From Streptomyces sp. NBC_00654 (GTDB lineage Bacteria; Actinomycetota; Actinomycetes; Streptomycetales; Streptomycetaceae): DNA of 64,000 bases. Every line of letters begins with the position of its first letter. The first letter of the stretch is position 1. The translations under genes were made by a program, and so were the position numbers. Below, piece after piece: positions 41,374 through 50,442 of this stretch. Location of the stretch: NCBI RefSeq assembly GCF_026341775.1, contig NZ_JAPEOB010000003.1, positions 806,001 through 870,000 of the forward strand, read 5' to 3'. Under the pieces are notes generated by a model, which was given only the letters and a program-made list of their open reading frames with translations, ran no database searches and was not told where the DNA came from.

Positions 41374-42546
41374 TCAGTACGACTTGGGCAGACCGAGCGA
41401 CTGGTGGGACACGTAGTTCAGGATCATCTCCCGGCTGACCGGGGCGATCCGGGCCACCCGGGACGCGGTGATCAGTGCGGCGAGCCCGTACTCACGGGTG
41501 AGGCCGTTGCCGCCGAGGGTGTGGACGGCCTGGTCGACGGCCTTCACGCAGGCCTCTCCGGCCGCGTACTTCGCCATGTTCGCGGCCTCGCCCGCGCCGA
41601 TGTCATCGCCGTCGTCGTACAGCCTGGCGGCCTTCTGCATCATCAGCCGGGCGAGCTCCAGCTCGATGTGGGCGGTGGCCAGCGGGTGCGCGATGGCCTG
41701 GTGGGAGCCGATGGGCTCGCGCCACACCTGGCGGGTCCTGGCGTACTCGACGGCCCGGCCGAGCGCGTACCGGCCCATGCCGATGCCGAAGGCGGCGGTC
41801 ATGACGCGTTCCGGGTTCAGCCCGGCGAAGAGCTGGAGCAGCCCGGCGTCCTCGTCGCCGACGAGTGCGTCGGCGGGCAGCCGTACGTCGTCCAGGACCA
41901 GCTCGAACTGCTTCTCCGGCGCCTGGAGTTCCATGTCGATCCGCGAGCGTCCGAAGCCCGGGGCCTCGCGCTCCACGATGAACAGGCACGGCTTGAGCTT
42001 GCCCGACCTGGCGTCCTCGGTCCGGCCGACGATCAGGGTGGCGTCGGCGATGTCGACGCCGGAGACGAAGACCTTGCGGCCGGTGAGCAGCCAGTCGGCG
42101 TCGGGTCCGGAGCCGTCACGGCGGGCGGTGGTGGTGATGCGGTGCGAGTTGGAGCCCGCGTCCGGCTCGGTGATGCCGAAGGCCATGGTGAGGGTGCCGT
42201 CGGCGAGTCCCGGCAGCCACTGGCGCTTCTGCGCCTCGGTGCCGAAGCGGGCGATGACGGTGCCGCAGATCGCGGGCGAGACGACCATCATCAGCAGGGG
42301 TGCGCCCGCCGCCCCCAACTCCTCCAGGACTATGGAGAGTTCGGCCAGACCGCCGCCCCCTCCGCCGTACTCCTCGGGCAGGTTCACCCCGAGGTAGCCG
42401 AGCTTGGCGGCCTCGTCCCACAGCTCGCGGGGGTGGCTGTCCTCGTCGATCACGGAGGTCATGTAGTCGCGGCCGTAGCGCTTGCCGAGGGCGGCGACGG
42501 CGGCGCGCAGCGCCTGGTGCTCTTCGGTTTCGAGGACGGTGCTCAT
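41374..42546 (-). CDS. acyl-CoA dehydrogenase
   Basis: A 390-residue FAD enzyme oxidising a branched or terpenoid acyl-CoA to its enoyl form. FAD and substrate segments are TMAFGITEPDAGSNSH (about residues 120-135) and GRKVFVSGVDIADATLIVGR. The C-terminal part reads VHTLGGNGLTREYGLAALIT, the GGxG..(E/R)Y region near the active site. The ATG at 42546 overlaps the stop of the carboxylase alpha gene. Residue-level substrate prediction is not possible. Position beside a biotin carboxylase fits isovaleryl- or citronellyl-CoA dehydrogenase (AtuD-like) roles. Confidence 0.9.
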   Translation of the reverse strand: MSTVLETEEHQALRAAVAALGKRYGRDYMTSVIDEDSHPRELWDEAAKLGYLGVNLPEEYGGGGGGLAELSIVLEELGAAGAPLLMMVVSPAICGTVIARFGTEAQKRQWLPGLADGTLTMAFGITEPDAGSNSHRITTTARRDGSGPDADWLLTGRKVFVSGVDIADATLIVGRTEDARSGKLKPCLFIVEREAPGFGRSRIDMELQAPEKQFELVLDDVRLPADALVGDEDAGLLQLFAGLNPERVMTAAFGIGMGRYALGRAVEYARTRQVWREPIGSHQAIAHPLATAHIELELARLMMQKAARLYDDGDDIGAGEAANMAKYAAGEACVKAVDQAVHTLGGNGLTREYGLAALITASRVARIAPVSREMILNYVSHQSLGLPKSY

Positions 42547-44498
42547 ACGTTCTCCTCCGGTGCGGCGGGTTCGGTGACGACGGCGAGCAGGGCGCCGACC
42601 TCGACCTGGCGGCCGGGCTCGGCGAGCAGAGCGGTGAGGGTGCCGGAGGCGGGGGCGAGGATGCGGTGCTCCATCTTCATCGCCTCCAGCCAGATCAGCG
42701 GCTGCCCGGCCGCCACGGACACGCCCGGGGCCAGTCCGTCCGCGAGGCGTACGACGGTGCCGGGCATCGGGGCGAGCAGCGAGCCGGGTTCGGCCCGGGT
42801 GCTGGGGTCGGTGAAGCGGGGCAGTGCGGTGAAGGTGTACGAACCGGTCGCGCCGTCCACGTGGACCCGGTCGCCGTGGACGGTGATGTCGAAGTGACGG
42901 GTGACTCCGCCGGTTTCGAGGGTGACGCGGTCGGGGCGGACGGCGAGGACCCGGACGCCGGGTGCGTCGTGCGGTACCGGGCCGCCACGGGTGGTGCGGT
43001 AGACGGCCTCGTGCTCGGCTCCGTCCGGTTCGCCGCGGTAGCGCTTGGTCTGCGGCTGCGAGGGCACGTTGCGCCAGGCCCCGAAGCGGCCGGGGACGGT
43101 GCCGGGCCCGGGACCGGTGCGCACGGCCTGGGCGAGGGCGGCGGCGAGGGCGGCGCGGGCCGGGTCGCCGTCCCCCGGAGCGGTGAGGTCCGCCAGGTGC
43201 CGGTCGTAGAAACCGGTGTCCGGGCGGGCTGCGGCGAAGTCCGGGTGGCGCAGGGACCGTACGAGCAGATCGCGGTTGGTGACCGGGCCGTGGACGCGGG
43301 CGCGTTCCAGGGCGCGGGCGAGGAGGCGTACGGCCTCGGTGCGGGTGGGCGCGTGGGCGATGACCTTGGCGATCATCGGGTCGTAGTGCACGCCGATGGT
43401 GTCGCCGCCGGTGTATCCGGTGTCCAGGCGCAGTCCGGGCGCGTCCGGGACCTCCAGCGCGGTCAGCCGGCCGGTCTGCGGCTGCCAGTCGCGCGCCGGG
43501 TCCTCGGCGTAGAGCCGGGCCTCGACGGCGTGCCCCACCGGCCGCGGCGGACCGTCGGCGGGCAGCGGTTCCCCCTCCGCGATCCGCAGTTGCAGCGCGA
43601 CCAGGTCGAGCCCGAACACCGCTTCCGTCACCGGGTGTTCGACCTGGAGCCGGGTGTTCATCTCCAGGAAGTACGGGCGCCCCCCGTCCGACAGCAGGAA
43701 CTCGACGGTGCCCGCGCCCACATAGCCGACGGCCCGCGCGGCGGCGACGGCCGCCTCGTGCAGCCCGGCCCGCAGGGCGTCGTCCAGGCCGGGTGCCGGG
43801 GCCTCCTCGATCACCTTCTGGTGGCGGCGCTGGAGCGAGCAGTCCCGGGTCCCGAGCGCCCATACGGTGCCGTGCGCGTCCGCCATGACCTGGACCTCGA
43901 CATGCCGGCCGCGCTCCACGTACGGCTCGGCGAACACCTCACCGTCCCCGAAGGCGGCCGCCGCCTCGGCGGATGCCGCCGTCAACTCGGCTTCCAGAGC
44001 ACCCAGTTCCCGTACGATCCGCATTCCGCGGCCGCCCCCGCCGGACGCGGCCTTCAGCAGCAGCGGCAGATCGGCGGCGGTCACGCTCCCGGTGTCCAGG
44101 GGCGCCAGCAGCGGCACCCCGGCCGCCCCCATCAGCTCCTTGGCCCTCGTCTTCGACGCCATCAGCTCGATGGCCTTGACCGGCGGCCCGATCCAGCGGA
44201 GCCCGGCGTCCTGGACGGCGGCGGCGAACGCGGCGTTCTCGGAGAGGAAGCCGTACCCGGGATGCACCGCGTCGGCGCCCGCCGCCAGCGCGGCGGCCAC
44301 GACGAGATCGCCGCGCAGATACGTGTCCGCCGGGGCGGCCCCCGGCAGCCGTACGGCGAGGTCGGCCTCCCGCACGTGCAGGGCGTCCGCGTCGGCGTCC
44401 GCGTACACGGCGACGCCGGTGATGCCCAGCTCACGGCAGGTGCGGAAGATCCGGCAGGCGATCTCGCCCCGGTTGGCGACGAGCAGAGTGGAGATCAT
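42543..44498 (-). CDS. acyl-CoA carboxylase alpha subunit (biotin carboxylase + BCCP)
   Basis: A 651-residue biotin-dependent carboxylase subunit. The biotin carboxylase half spans about residues 1-450, with the ATP-grasp Gly-rich loop KAASGGGGRGMR (149-160), ATP/metal residues in YFLEMNTRLQVEHPVTE, and RxRxxxED-type ARLYAEDPARDW. The C-terminal carrier domain has the biotinylation motif EAMKMEH with the target lysine at residue 608. Its partner is the carboxyltransferase encoded immediately upstream. The pair resembles methylcrotonyl-/geranyl-CoA carboxylases (AccA1/AtuF) rather than acetyl-CoA carboxylase, judging by neighbours. Confidence 0.93.
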   Translation of the reverse strand: MISTLLVANRGEIACRIFRTCRELGITGVAVYADADADALHVREADLAVRLPGAAPADTYLRGDLVVAAALAAGADAVHPGYGFLSENAAFAAAVQDAGLRWIGPPVKAIELMASKTRAKELMGAAGVPLLAPLDTGSVTAADLPLLLKAASGGGGRGMRIVRELGALEAELTAASAEAAAAFGDGEVFAEPYVERGRHVEVQVMADAHGTVWALGTRDCSLQRRHQKVIEEAPAPGLDDALRAGLHEAAVAAARAVGYVGAGTVEFLLSDGGRPYFLEMNTRLQVEHPVTEAVFGLDLVALQLRIAEGEPLPADGPPRPVGHAVEARLYAEDPARDWQPQTGRLTALEVPDAPGLRLDTGYTGGDTIGVHYDPMIAKVIAHAPTRTEAVRLLARALERARVHGPVTNRDLLVRSLRHPDFAAARPDTGFYDRHLADLTAPGDGDPARAALAAALAQAVRTGPGPGTVPGRFGAWRNVPSQPQTKRYRGEPDGAEHEAVYRTTRGGPVPHDAPGVRVLAVRPDRVTLETGGVTRHFDITVHGDRVHVDGATGSYTFTALPRFTDPSTRAEPGSLLAPMPGTVVRLADGLAPGVSVAAGQPLIWLEAMKMEHRILAPASGTLTALLAEPGRQVEVGALLAVVTEPAAPEENV

Positions 44499-44506
44499 CT
44501 GGGGCC

Positions 44507-46105
44507 TCACATCCGGAAGATGCCGAAGCCGCCGCGGGCGCCTTCGACCGGGGCGGTGTGGATCGCGGACAGGCACATCCCGAGGACGGTCCTGGTGTCG
44601 CGCGGGTCGATGACCCCGTCGTCGTACAGCCGCCCGGAGAGGAACATCGGCAGCGACTCCGACTCGATCTGCTGCTCCACCATGGCGCGCAGCCCGGCGT
44701 CCGCCTCGTCGTCGTACGGCAGCCCCTTCGCGGCGGAGGAGGCGCGGGCCACGATGGAGAGCACCCCCGCGAGCTGCTGCGGCCCCATGACGGCGGACTT
44801 GCTGCCGGGCCAGGCGAAGAGGAAGCGGGGGTCGTAGGCGCGGCCGCACATGCCGTAGTGCCCGGCGCCGTAGGAGGCGCCCATCAGCACGGAGAGATGC
44901 GGGACCTTCGAGTTCGACACCGCGTTGATCATCATCGCGCCGTGCTTGATGATGCCGCCCTGCTCGTACTCCTTGCCGACCATGTAGCCGGTGGTGTTGT
45001 GCAGGAAGAGGAGCGGGATGTCGCGCTGGTTGGCGAGCTGGATGAACTGGGCGGCCTTCTGCGACTCCTCGCTGAACAGCACGCCCTGCGCGTTGGCGAG
45101 GATGCCGACGGGATAGCCGTGCAGGGCGGCCCACCCGGTGACCAGGCTGGTCCCGTACAGCGGCTTGAACGCGTCGAAGTCCGAGCCGTCGACGAGCCGG
45201 GCGATGACCTCGTGCGGGTCGAAGGGCACCTTCAGGTCCCCCGGCACGATCCCGATCAGCTCGTCCTCGTCGTACGCGGGCGGCTCTGCGGGGCCCGGAT
45301 CGGCGTGCGCCTTGCGCCAGTTGAGCCGGGCGACGATCCGGCGGGCCCGGCGCAGCGCGTCGTGCTCGTCCACGGCGAAGTGATCGGCGAGCCCGGAGGT
45401 GCGGGCGTGCATCTCGGCGCCGCCGAGCGACTCGTCGTCGCTCTCCTCGCCCGTGGCCATCTTCACCAGGGGCGGTCCGCCGAGGAAGACCTTGGACTGT
45501 TCCCGGATCATGACGGTGTGGTCCGACATGCCGGGGACGTACGCCCCACCGGCCGTCGAGTTCCCGAACACGACCGCGACGGTGGGGATACCGGCGGCGG
45601 AGAGCCGGGTGAGGTCGCGGAACAGCGCCCCGCCGGGGATGAAGATCTCCTTCTGGGAGGGCAGGTCCGCGCCCCCCGACTCCACCAGGCTGATGCAGGG
45701 GAGCCGGTTGGCGAAGGCGATCTCGTTGGCGCGCAGGGCCTTCTTCAGCGTCCACGGGTTCGACGCGCCGCCGCGCACGGTCGGGTCGTTCGCGGTGATC
45801 AGGCATTCGACGCCCGACACCACACCGATCCCGGTGACGAGGGACGCGCCCACGGCGTAGTCACTGCCCCAGGCGGCGAGCGGGGACAGCTCCAGGAACG
45901 GGGTGTCCGGGTCGAGGAGCAGCTCGATCCGTTCCCGGGCCAGGAGCTTGCCGCGCTTCCGGTGCCGCGCGAGGTACTTCTCACCGCCGCCCGCGAGTGC
46001 CTTGGCGTGCTCGGTGTCCAGCTCGGCGAGCTTGCCGAGCATGGCCTCGCGGTTGGCTGCGTACTCGGGTCCGGCGGTGTCGAGCGCGGTCGGCAGGACG
46101 GTCAT
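44507..46105 (-). CDS. acyl-CoA carboxylase beta subunit (carboxyltransferase)
   Basis: A 532-residue carboxyltransferase that moves CO2 from carboxybiotin to an acyl-CoA. The two crotonase-like halves show the expected loops: PCISLVESGGADLPSQ with FGNSTAGGAYVPGMSD (N-terminal half), and LFLHNTTGYMVGKEYEQGG with MGASYGAGHYGMCGRA (C-terminal half). The MCC/GCC-type subunits (AccD1, AtuC) share this length and motif set. The ATG overlaps the stop of the AtuA-like gene (ATGA), and the alpha-subunit gene follows after 8 bp, so expression is coupled and stoichiometric. Confidence 0.92.
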   Translation of the reverse strand: MTVLPTALDTAGPEYAANREAMLGKLAELDTEHAKALAGGGEKYLARHRKRGKLLARERIELLLDPDTPFLELSPLAAWGSDYAVGASLVTGIGVVSGVECLITANDPTVRGGASNPWTLKKALRANEIAFANRLPCISLVESGGADLPSQKEIFIPGGALFRDLTRLSAAGIPTVAVVFGNSTAGGAYVPGMSDHTVMIREQSKVFLGGPPLVKMATGEESDDESLGGAEMHARTSGLADHFAVDEHDALRRARRIVARLNWRKAHADPGPAEPPAYDEDELIGIVPGDLKVPFDPHEVIARLVDGSDFDAFKPLYGTSLVTGWAALHGYPVGILANAQGVLFSEESQKAAQFIQLANQRDIPLLFLHNTTGYMVGKEYEQGGIIKHGAMMINAVSNSKVPHLSVLMGASYGAGHYGMCGRAYDPRFLFAWPGSKSAVMGPQQLAGVLSIVARASSAAKGLPYDDEADAGLRAMVEQQIESESLPMFLSGRLYDDGVIDPRDTRTVLGMCLSAIHTAPVEGARGGFGIFRM

Positions 46106-48024
46106 GCGGTCACCTCCGGGGCGGGGGCGGTCTGGGCTTCGGGTCCGGGTACGGGTACGGGTACGGGTACGGGTACGGGTCCGGGTCCGGGTACGGGTCC
46201 GGCTCCCGCTCCGGGGCGGGGTCCCGCTCCGGGGCGGGGTCCCGCTCCGGGTTCCGCTTCAGGTCCGGCTCCGGTTTCGGATTCGGCTCCCGGGGCGGGC
46301 AGGAGGGCCACAGGGACCGGGAGGCACCGGGACCGCAGCCACTCCCCCACCGCCTTGGCCTGCGGGTCGAAGCGGGCCTGCGCGGCGACGCCCTCGCCCA
46401 GGAGGCCCCGGACGGTGAAGTTCAGGGCGCGCAGGTTCGGCAGGACATGACGTACGACGGTCAGTCCGGCGGTCTCCGGGAGCAGTTCCCGGAACCGCTC
46501 GACGGTCAGCTCGTGCGCCAGCCACCGCCACGCCTCGTCGGTGCGCACCCAGACCCCCACGTTGGCGTCGCCGCCCTTGTCCCCGCTGCGGGCACCCGCG
46601 ACACGTCCGAGGGGTGCGGTGCGGGTGGGGCCGGGAGGCAGGGGGACGGGAAGGCCGGGCGGGTCCGCGAGATCCTCCAGTACCCGGGTGACGGGGGCCG
46701 GTGGCACCGCTTCCCTCGCCCCGTCCGGCAGGACGGCGAGGTGCGGGACGTCCCCGGCCGGTACGTGGCGGGCCTCGAACACCCCGTAGGGCGCGCCCTT
46801 CCCGGGCGGGGCGGTGACATGGAAGCCCGGGTAGCTGCCGAGCGCCAGCTCCACGGCGGCGCCCGACACGGCACGCCCGACGCGCTCGGCGTCCTGGTCG
46901 CGGACGACGAGCCGGAGCAGTGCGCTGGCGGTCTCCTCGGTGGCCGCGTCGGGCCGGTCGGTACGGGCCAGCTCCCAGCGCACCTCGGCCGGCCGGCCCC
47001 CGCCCCGGACGAAGGCGTCCTCGCACTGTTCCCGGACGAGCCGCGCCTTGGCCTCGATGTCGAGGCCGGTCAGCACGAAGACGACCTCGTTGCGCCAGCC
47101 GCCGAGCCGGGTGAGCCCGGCCTTGAGGGTCGGCGGCGGGGCCTCGCCCCGCACCCCCGAGACGCGGACCCGGTCCGGCCCGTCCTGGGCGAGCCGTACG
47201 GTGTCGAGGCGGGCGGTGACATCGGGCCCCGCGTACCGGGCGCCCCCGGTCTCGTACAGGAGCTGGGCGGTCACGGTGCCGATGTCGACGACGCCGCCCG
47301 TACCGGGGTGCTTGGTGATGACGGACGAGCCGTCGGCGTGGATCTCGGCGAGCGGGAAGCCGGGGCGGCGCATGTCGTGCCCGCCGAAGAAGGCGTAGTT
47401 CCCGCCGGTGGCCTGGGTGCCGCACTCCAGCACATGCCCGGCGACGACGGCCCCGGCGAGCGCGTCGAGGTCGCCCGGTCCCCAGCCGAAGTGCGCGGCG
47501 GCGGGCCCGGTGACGAGGGCGGCGTCGGTGACCCGTCCGGTGACGACGACATCGGCCCCGGCCCGCAGACAGGCGGCGATGCCCGCGCCGCCGAGGTAGG
47601 CGTTGGCGGTGAGGTACCCCTCGGGCACGGGCAGGCTGTCGCCCTCGACATGGGCGACGCGCACGGGCACACCCACCGTGCCGGCCAGTTCGCGGACGGC
47701 TTCGGCCAGCCCGGCGGGGTTGAGCCCCCCGGCGTTGGCGACGATCCTCACCCCGCGCTCATGGGCGAGCCCGAGCGCTTCTTCGAGCTGGCGCAGGAAG
47801 GTGGTGGCGTACCCGCGACGGGGGTCCTTCAGGCGGCTGCGGCCGAGGATGAGCATGGTCAGCTCGGCGAGATAGTCGCCGGTGAGGATGTCGAGGGGCC
47901 CGTCGGTGAGCATGTCGCGCACGGCGTCGAAGCGGTCGCCGTAGAAGCCGGAGGCGTTGCCGATCCGCAGGGGTTCGGTCCGCGCGGGCCCTGTCGGCGG
48001 GCGCGGTACCGGCGGGGTCCGCAT
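46102..48024 (-). CDS. AtuA-like protein (acyclic terpene utilisation family)
   Basis: A 640-residue protein of the AtuA/DUF1446 family; AtuA is needed for citronellol/geraniol degradation in Pseudomonas, but its reaction is not established. Family features visible are ILTGDYLAELTMLILGRSR, RIVANAGGLNPAGLAEAV and ECGTQATGGNYAFFGGHD. A C-terminal small domain carries ARSGDKGGDANVGVWVRTDE. The last 50 residues or so are a repeat-encoded tail (PV dipeptides and GPRPGA units) not found in the family core. The start overlaps the DinB-like gene stop by one base. It leads directly into the carboxylase genes. Confidence 0.9.
   Translation of the reverse strand: MRTPPVPRPPTGPARTEPLRIGNASGFYGDRFDAVRDMLTDGPLDILTGDYLAELTMLILGRSRLKDPRRGYATTFLRQLEEALGLAHERGVRIVANAGGLNPAGLAEAVRELAGTVGVPVRVAHVEGDSLPVPEGYLTANAYLGGAGIAACLRAGADVVVTGRVTDAALVTGPAAAHFGWGPGDLDALAGAVVAGHVLECGTQATGGNYAFFGGHDMRRPGFPLAEIHADGSSVITKHPGTGGVVDIGTVTAQLLYETGGARYAGPDVTARLDTVRLAQDGPDRVRVSGVRGEAPPPTLKAGLTRLGGWRNEVVFVLTGLDIEAKARLVREQCEDAFVRGGGRPAEVRWELARTDRPDAATEETASALLRLVVRDQDAERVGRAVSGAAVELALGSYPGFHVTAPPGKGAPYGVFEARHVPAGDVPHLAVLPDGAREAVPPAPVTRVLEDLADPPGLPVPLPPGPTRTAPLGRVAGARSGDKGGDANVGVWVRTDEAWRWLAHELTVERFRELLPETAGLTVVRHVLPNLRALNFTVRGLLGEGVAAQARFDPQAKAVGEWLRSRCLPVPVALLPAPGAESETGAGPEAEPGAGPRPGAGPRPGAGAGPVPGPGPVPVPVPVPVPGPEAQTAPAPEVTA
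46141..46250. repeat. hexanucleotide and 18-bp tandem repeats in the 3' end of the AtuA-like gene
   Basis: From 46141 to 46200 a GGGTAC/GGGTCC hexamer is repeated about ten times. From 46208 two identical 18-bp units (GCTCCGGGGCGGGGTCCC) and a partial third follow. All keep frame and encode the Pro-Val and Gly-Pro-Arg-Pro tail. Confidence 0.9.
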
Positions 48025-48830
48025 CAGTGGGCCTTCCGGGGTGAGCGCCCGGTTCCCGCGGGGCCCGCGAACGCCTGGGCGATGTCCAGCCACTGCCCGG
48101 CGTCGGGTCCGACGGCGGTCACGGCGAGGTCGTCGCGGTGGGCGCGCTGGGTGACCAGGAGACAGAAGTCGAGGAGCGGTCCGGTGACGCGCTGCGGGGC
48201 GCCCTCGGGCCCGTACGTGATCGACTCGCCGCCGGGTACGGACAGTTCCACCCGGAACTCCTCCTCGGGCGGCTCGATCCCCCGTACCGCGTAGGCGTAG
48301 TCCCGGGCCCGGACCCCGATCCGCGCCACATGCCGCAGCCGGGCGGTCGGCGTGCGGGTGACACCGAGGGCATCGGCGATGTCCTGCCCGTGCGCCCAGG
48401 TCTCCATGATCCGCGCGGTGGCCATCGAGGCGACACTCATCGGCGGCCCGTACCAGGGGATACGGGTCCCCGCCGGGGCGGTGCGCAGCACCTCGTGGAG
48501 CCGCCGCCGACCCGCCCGCCAGCGCGTGAGCAGGGCTTCCGGACGGTGGGCGGCCACCAGCTCTCCGGCGGCCTCGTCCACGAAGGAGTCGGGGTGCTCC
48601 AGCGCCTTGGCCACCTCATCCGCGAACGCCCCGGGGTCGTCGGCGGCGAGCAGCGCGACCTCGTCGGTCCAGGAGAGGTGGGCGATCTGATGGGCGACGG
48701 ACCACCCGGCGGCGGGTGTCGCGAGACCCCACTGTCCGGGCGTCAACTCCCCCACCATCAGGTCGACTTCCCCGCTCTCGTCGAGCAGGTCGTCGAGCAG
48801 GCCGCCGATCACGGCTGCGGCATCGGACAC
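48024..48830 (-). CDS. TIGR03084-type metal-binding DinB/maleylpyruvate-isomerase-fold protein
   Basis: A 268-residue four-helix protein of the mycothiol-dependent isomerase superfamily. Metal-ligand histidine sites appear in WSVAHQIAHLSWTDEVALL and IMETWAHGQDIADALG. The GTG at 48828-48830 has GGGGAG 5 nt upstream. It is the first gene of the five-gene operon with AtuA, the carboxylase subunits and the dehydrogenase. It could therefore isomerise or conjugate an intermediate with mycothiol; this is inferred from fold and position. Confidence 0.87.
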   Translation of the reverse strand: MSDAAAVIGGLLDDLLDESGEVDLMVGELTPGQWGLATPAAGWSVAHQIAHLSWTDEVALLAADDPGAFADEVAKALEHPDSFVDEAAGELVAAHRPEALLTRWRAGRRRLHEVLRTAPAGTRIPWYGPPMSVASMATARIMETWAHGQDIADALGVTRTPTARLRHVARIGVRARDYAYAVRGIEPPEEEFRVELSVPGGESITYGPEGAPQRVTGPLLDFCLLVTQRAHRDDLAVTAVGPDAGQWLDIAQAFAGPAGTGRSPRKAH

Positions 48831-49025
48831 GTGCGCTCCCCTCGGGGCAAGGCGTGGTGCCCAGGAGCATGACAGCGCCCCAGGAAACAAACAAGCATGC
48901 TTGCATGATTTTTGACGCGCCGATCGGCGAGCGGCTTGTCAGAGCGCGGTGCGAGGATGGGACGTGTCCCGGGAGGAGACGACCGGGGCACGGACGAGGG
49001 CAGGTTTCGAGCGGTCGGAGGCAGC

Positions 49026-49460
49026 ATGGCCAAGGAATTCCAGGTGACGTACGACTGCGCCGATCCGGGCGCGCAGGCGGTGTTCTGGGCCGAGGCGCTG
49101 GGCTATCGCGTCCAGCCGCCGCCGGAGGGCTTCCCCGACTGGCCGTCCGCGCTGACGGCGTGGGGCGTACCGCCCGAGAAGCACAACAGCCGGTCGGCCA
49201 TCACGGATCCGGACGGCAAGGGGCCTCGGGTGTTCTTCCAGAAGGTCCCGGAGGGCAAGACGGCGAAGAACCGCCTGCACCTGGATCTGCGCGCGGCACC
49301 CGGCCAGACCGGGGACGAGCGGATGGCCACACTGGAGGTGGAGGCCACCAGGCTGGAGAAGCTGGGCGCGCAGCGGCTGTACCGGCTCGACCCCGATGGC
49401 GTGGACGAGGGGATCATCGTGATGGCGGACCCCGAGGGCAACGAGTTCTGCCTGGACTGA
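49026..49460 (+). CDS. VOC-superfamily (glyoxalase-like) protein
   Basis: A 144-residue vicinal-oxygen-chelate fold protein. The N-terminal module begins FQVTYDCADPGAQAVFWAEA and the C-terminal strand is VMADPEGNEFCLD, where the Glu near the end is the usual metal ligand; HLDLRA carries the paired His. It belongs to the Streptomyces group annotated as glyoxalase-like. The substrate is unknown, and such proteins may be dioxygenases, resistance proteins or isomerases. GGAGGCAGC precedes the ATG. It is divergent from the 48024 operon. Confidence 0.87.
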   Translation: MAKEFQVTYDCADPGAQAVFWAEALGYRVQPPPEGFPDWPSALTAWGVPPEKHNSRSAITDPDGKGPRVFFQKVPEGKTAKNRLHLDLRAAPGQTGDERMATLEVEATRLEKLGAQRLYRLDPDGVDEGIIVMADPEGNEFCLD

Positions 49461-49487
49461 GGGCGGGGTGGCGGCTTCTATGCCGCC

Positions 49488-49528
49488 CGCCCCGTCAACT
49501 GCCGGGCCGCCCGGCAGTTGACGGGGCG
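49488..49528. terminator. perfect 19-bp hairpin after the VOC gene
   Basis: CGCCCCGTCAACTGCCGGG pairs perfectly with its complement ending at 49528, leaving a 3-nt loop (49507-49509). It starts 28 bp after the VOC stop and ends 62 bp before the next gene. It is stable enough to terminate in either direction; no T-run follows. Confidence 0.65.
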
Positions 49529-49589
49529 AGAGGGATACCGGACATAATTCGCAGGTGTTCGGTGACGGCAATGACCTAATCTGCCCGTC

Positions 49590-50381
49590 ATGACCGACTG
49601 GAACAGCGTAGAGGCCGCCGACTGTGCCGTGCCCGCCGACCGGCCCATGGACGACCTCGTCAGCGAGCTGTCCCGCGCCCTGGCAGATCCCGATCCACTG
49701 GTCCGGGACGGCGCGCCGTACGCCGTCCTCGCGACCTGGATAGCCCGCGGGACGATCGGGACGTCCCGGCGGCTGGAGCTGGGGGACGAGATGGCCACCC
49801 GGTTCACCGACCCGCGGGTCGAGGCCCGCACCTTCGCGCCCCTCGTGCTCGGCATGCTGGTGACAGCGGGCGACTTCAAGGCCGGGTGGGTGGACTCGTT
49901 CGAGCGCTGGTACCCGGCGGAGCGGGATCTGCGCGGCCACGACGGGACGCTCGGCTGGCTTCACGCGGTGGCGCACGGCGCGGACCTGCTCGCCGGCTTC
50001 GGCCGCCACCCCGAGGTGGCGCCGGCGCGGATGCTGAACCTTGCCGCCGCGCGGCTGACGGCGCCCACCGACCACGTGTACGACCAGCTGGAGGACGACC
50101 GCCTGGCGCGGGCGATCGCCCTGGTCCTCACCCGCTCCGACCTCAGCGAACACGACGCCGTCGGCTGGCTGGATCCGATCGCCGACCGCTTCGGGTCGGA
50201 CCGCATCAGCACCCCGGTGCCCGCTCACATCAGCAATTGCCTGCGCACCCTGCGCCTGCTCCATATCCTCGCCGACCGGGGGGTTCGCCCGACCAGCGAA
50301 CTGCCCGCGGAGCCTCTCCACCACCGCGACGCGGTCAAGTCCGCCACCGCCGCCGTCCTCGACCGGATCGTCAGACGCTGA
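49590..50381 (+). CDS. DUF2785 protein
   Basis: A 263-residue all-helical protein of the DUF2785 family, function unknown. Characteristic segments are MDDLVSELSRALADPDPLVR, GWVDSFERWYPAERDLRGHD, GWLHAVAHGADLLAGFGRHP and EDDRLARAIALVLTRS. There is no signal peptide or membrane helix. Length is normal for the family. It appears monocistronic, between a strong hairpin and a convergent hypothetical gene. Confidence 0.87.
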   Translation: MTDWNSVEAADCAVPADRPMDDLVSELSRALADPDPLVRDGAPYAVLATWIARGTIGTSRRLELGDEMATRFTDPRVEARTFAPLVLGMLVTAGDFKAGWVDSFERWYPAERDLRGHDGTLGWLHAVAHGADLLAGFGRHPEVAPARMLNLAAARLTAPTDHVYDQLEDDRLARAIALVLTRSDLSEHDAVGWLDPIADRFGSDRISTPVPAHISNCLRTLRLLHILADRGVRPTSELPAEPLHHRDAVKSATAAVLDRIVRR

Positions 50382-50442
50382 CCGACCGCGCCGCGGTTGG
50401 GCCGGGCGGCCGCTCTCGGTCGTCACGAGTCGTCACGCGTCG

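Noticed and set aside
44499..45806. Upstream extension of the carboxylase alpha frame
   Set aside because: It is a shadow of the carboxyltransferase gene; biotin carboxylase homology starts at MISTLLVANRGE.
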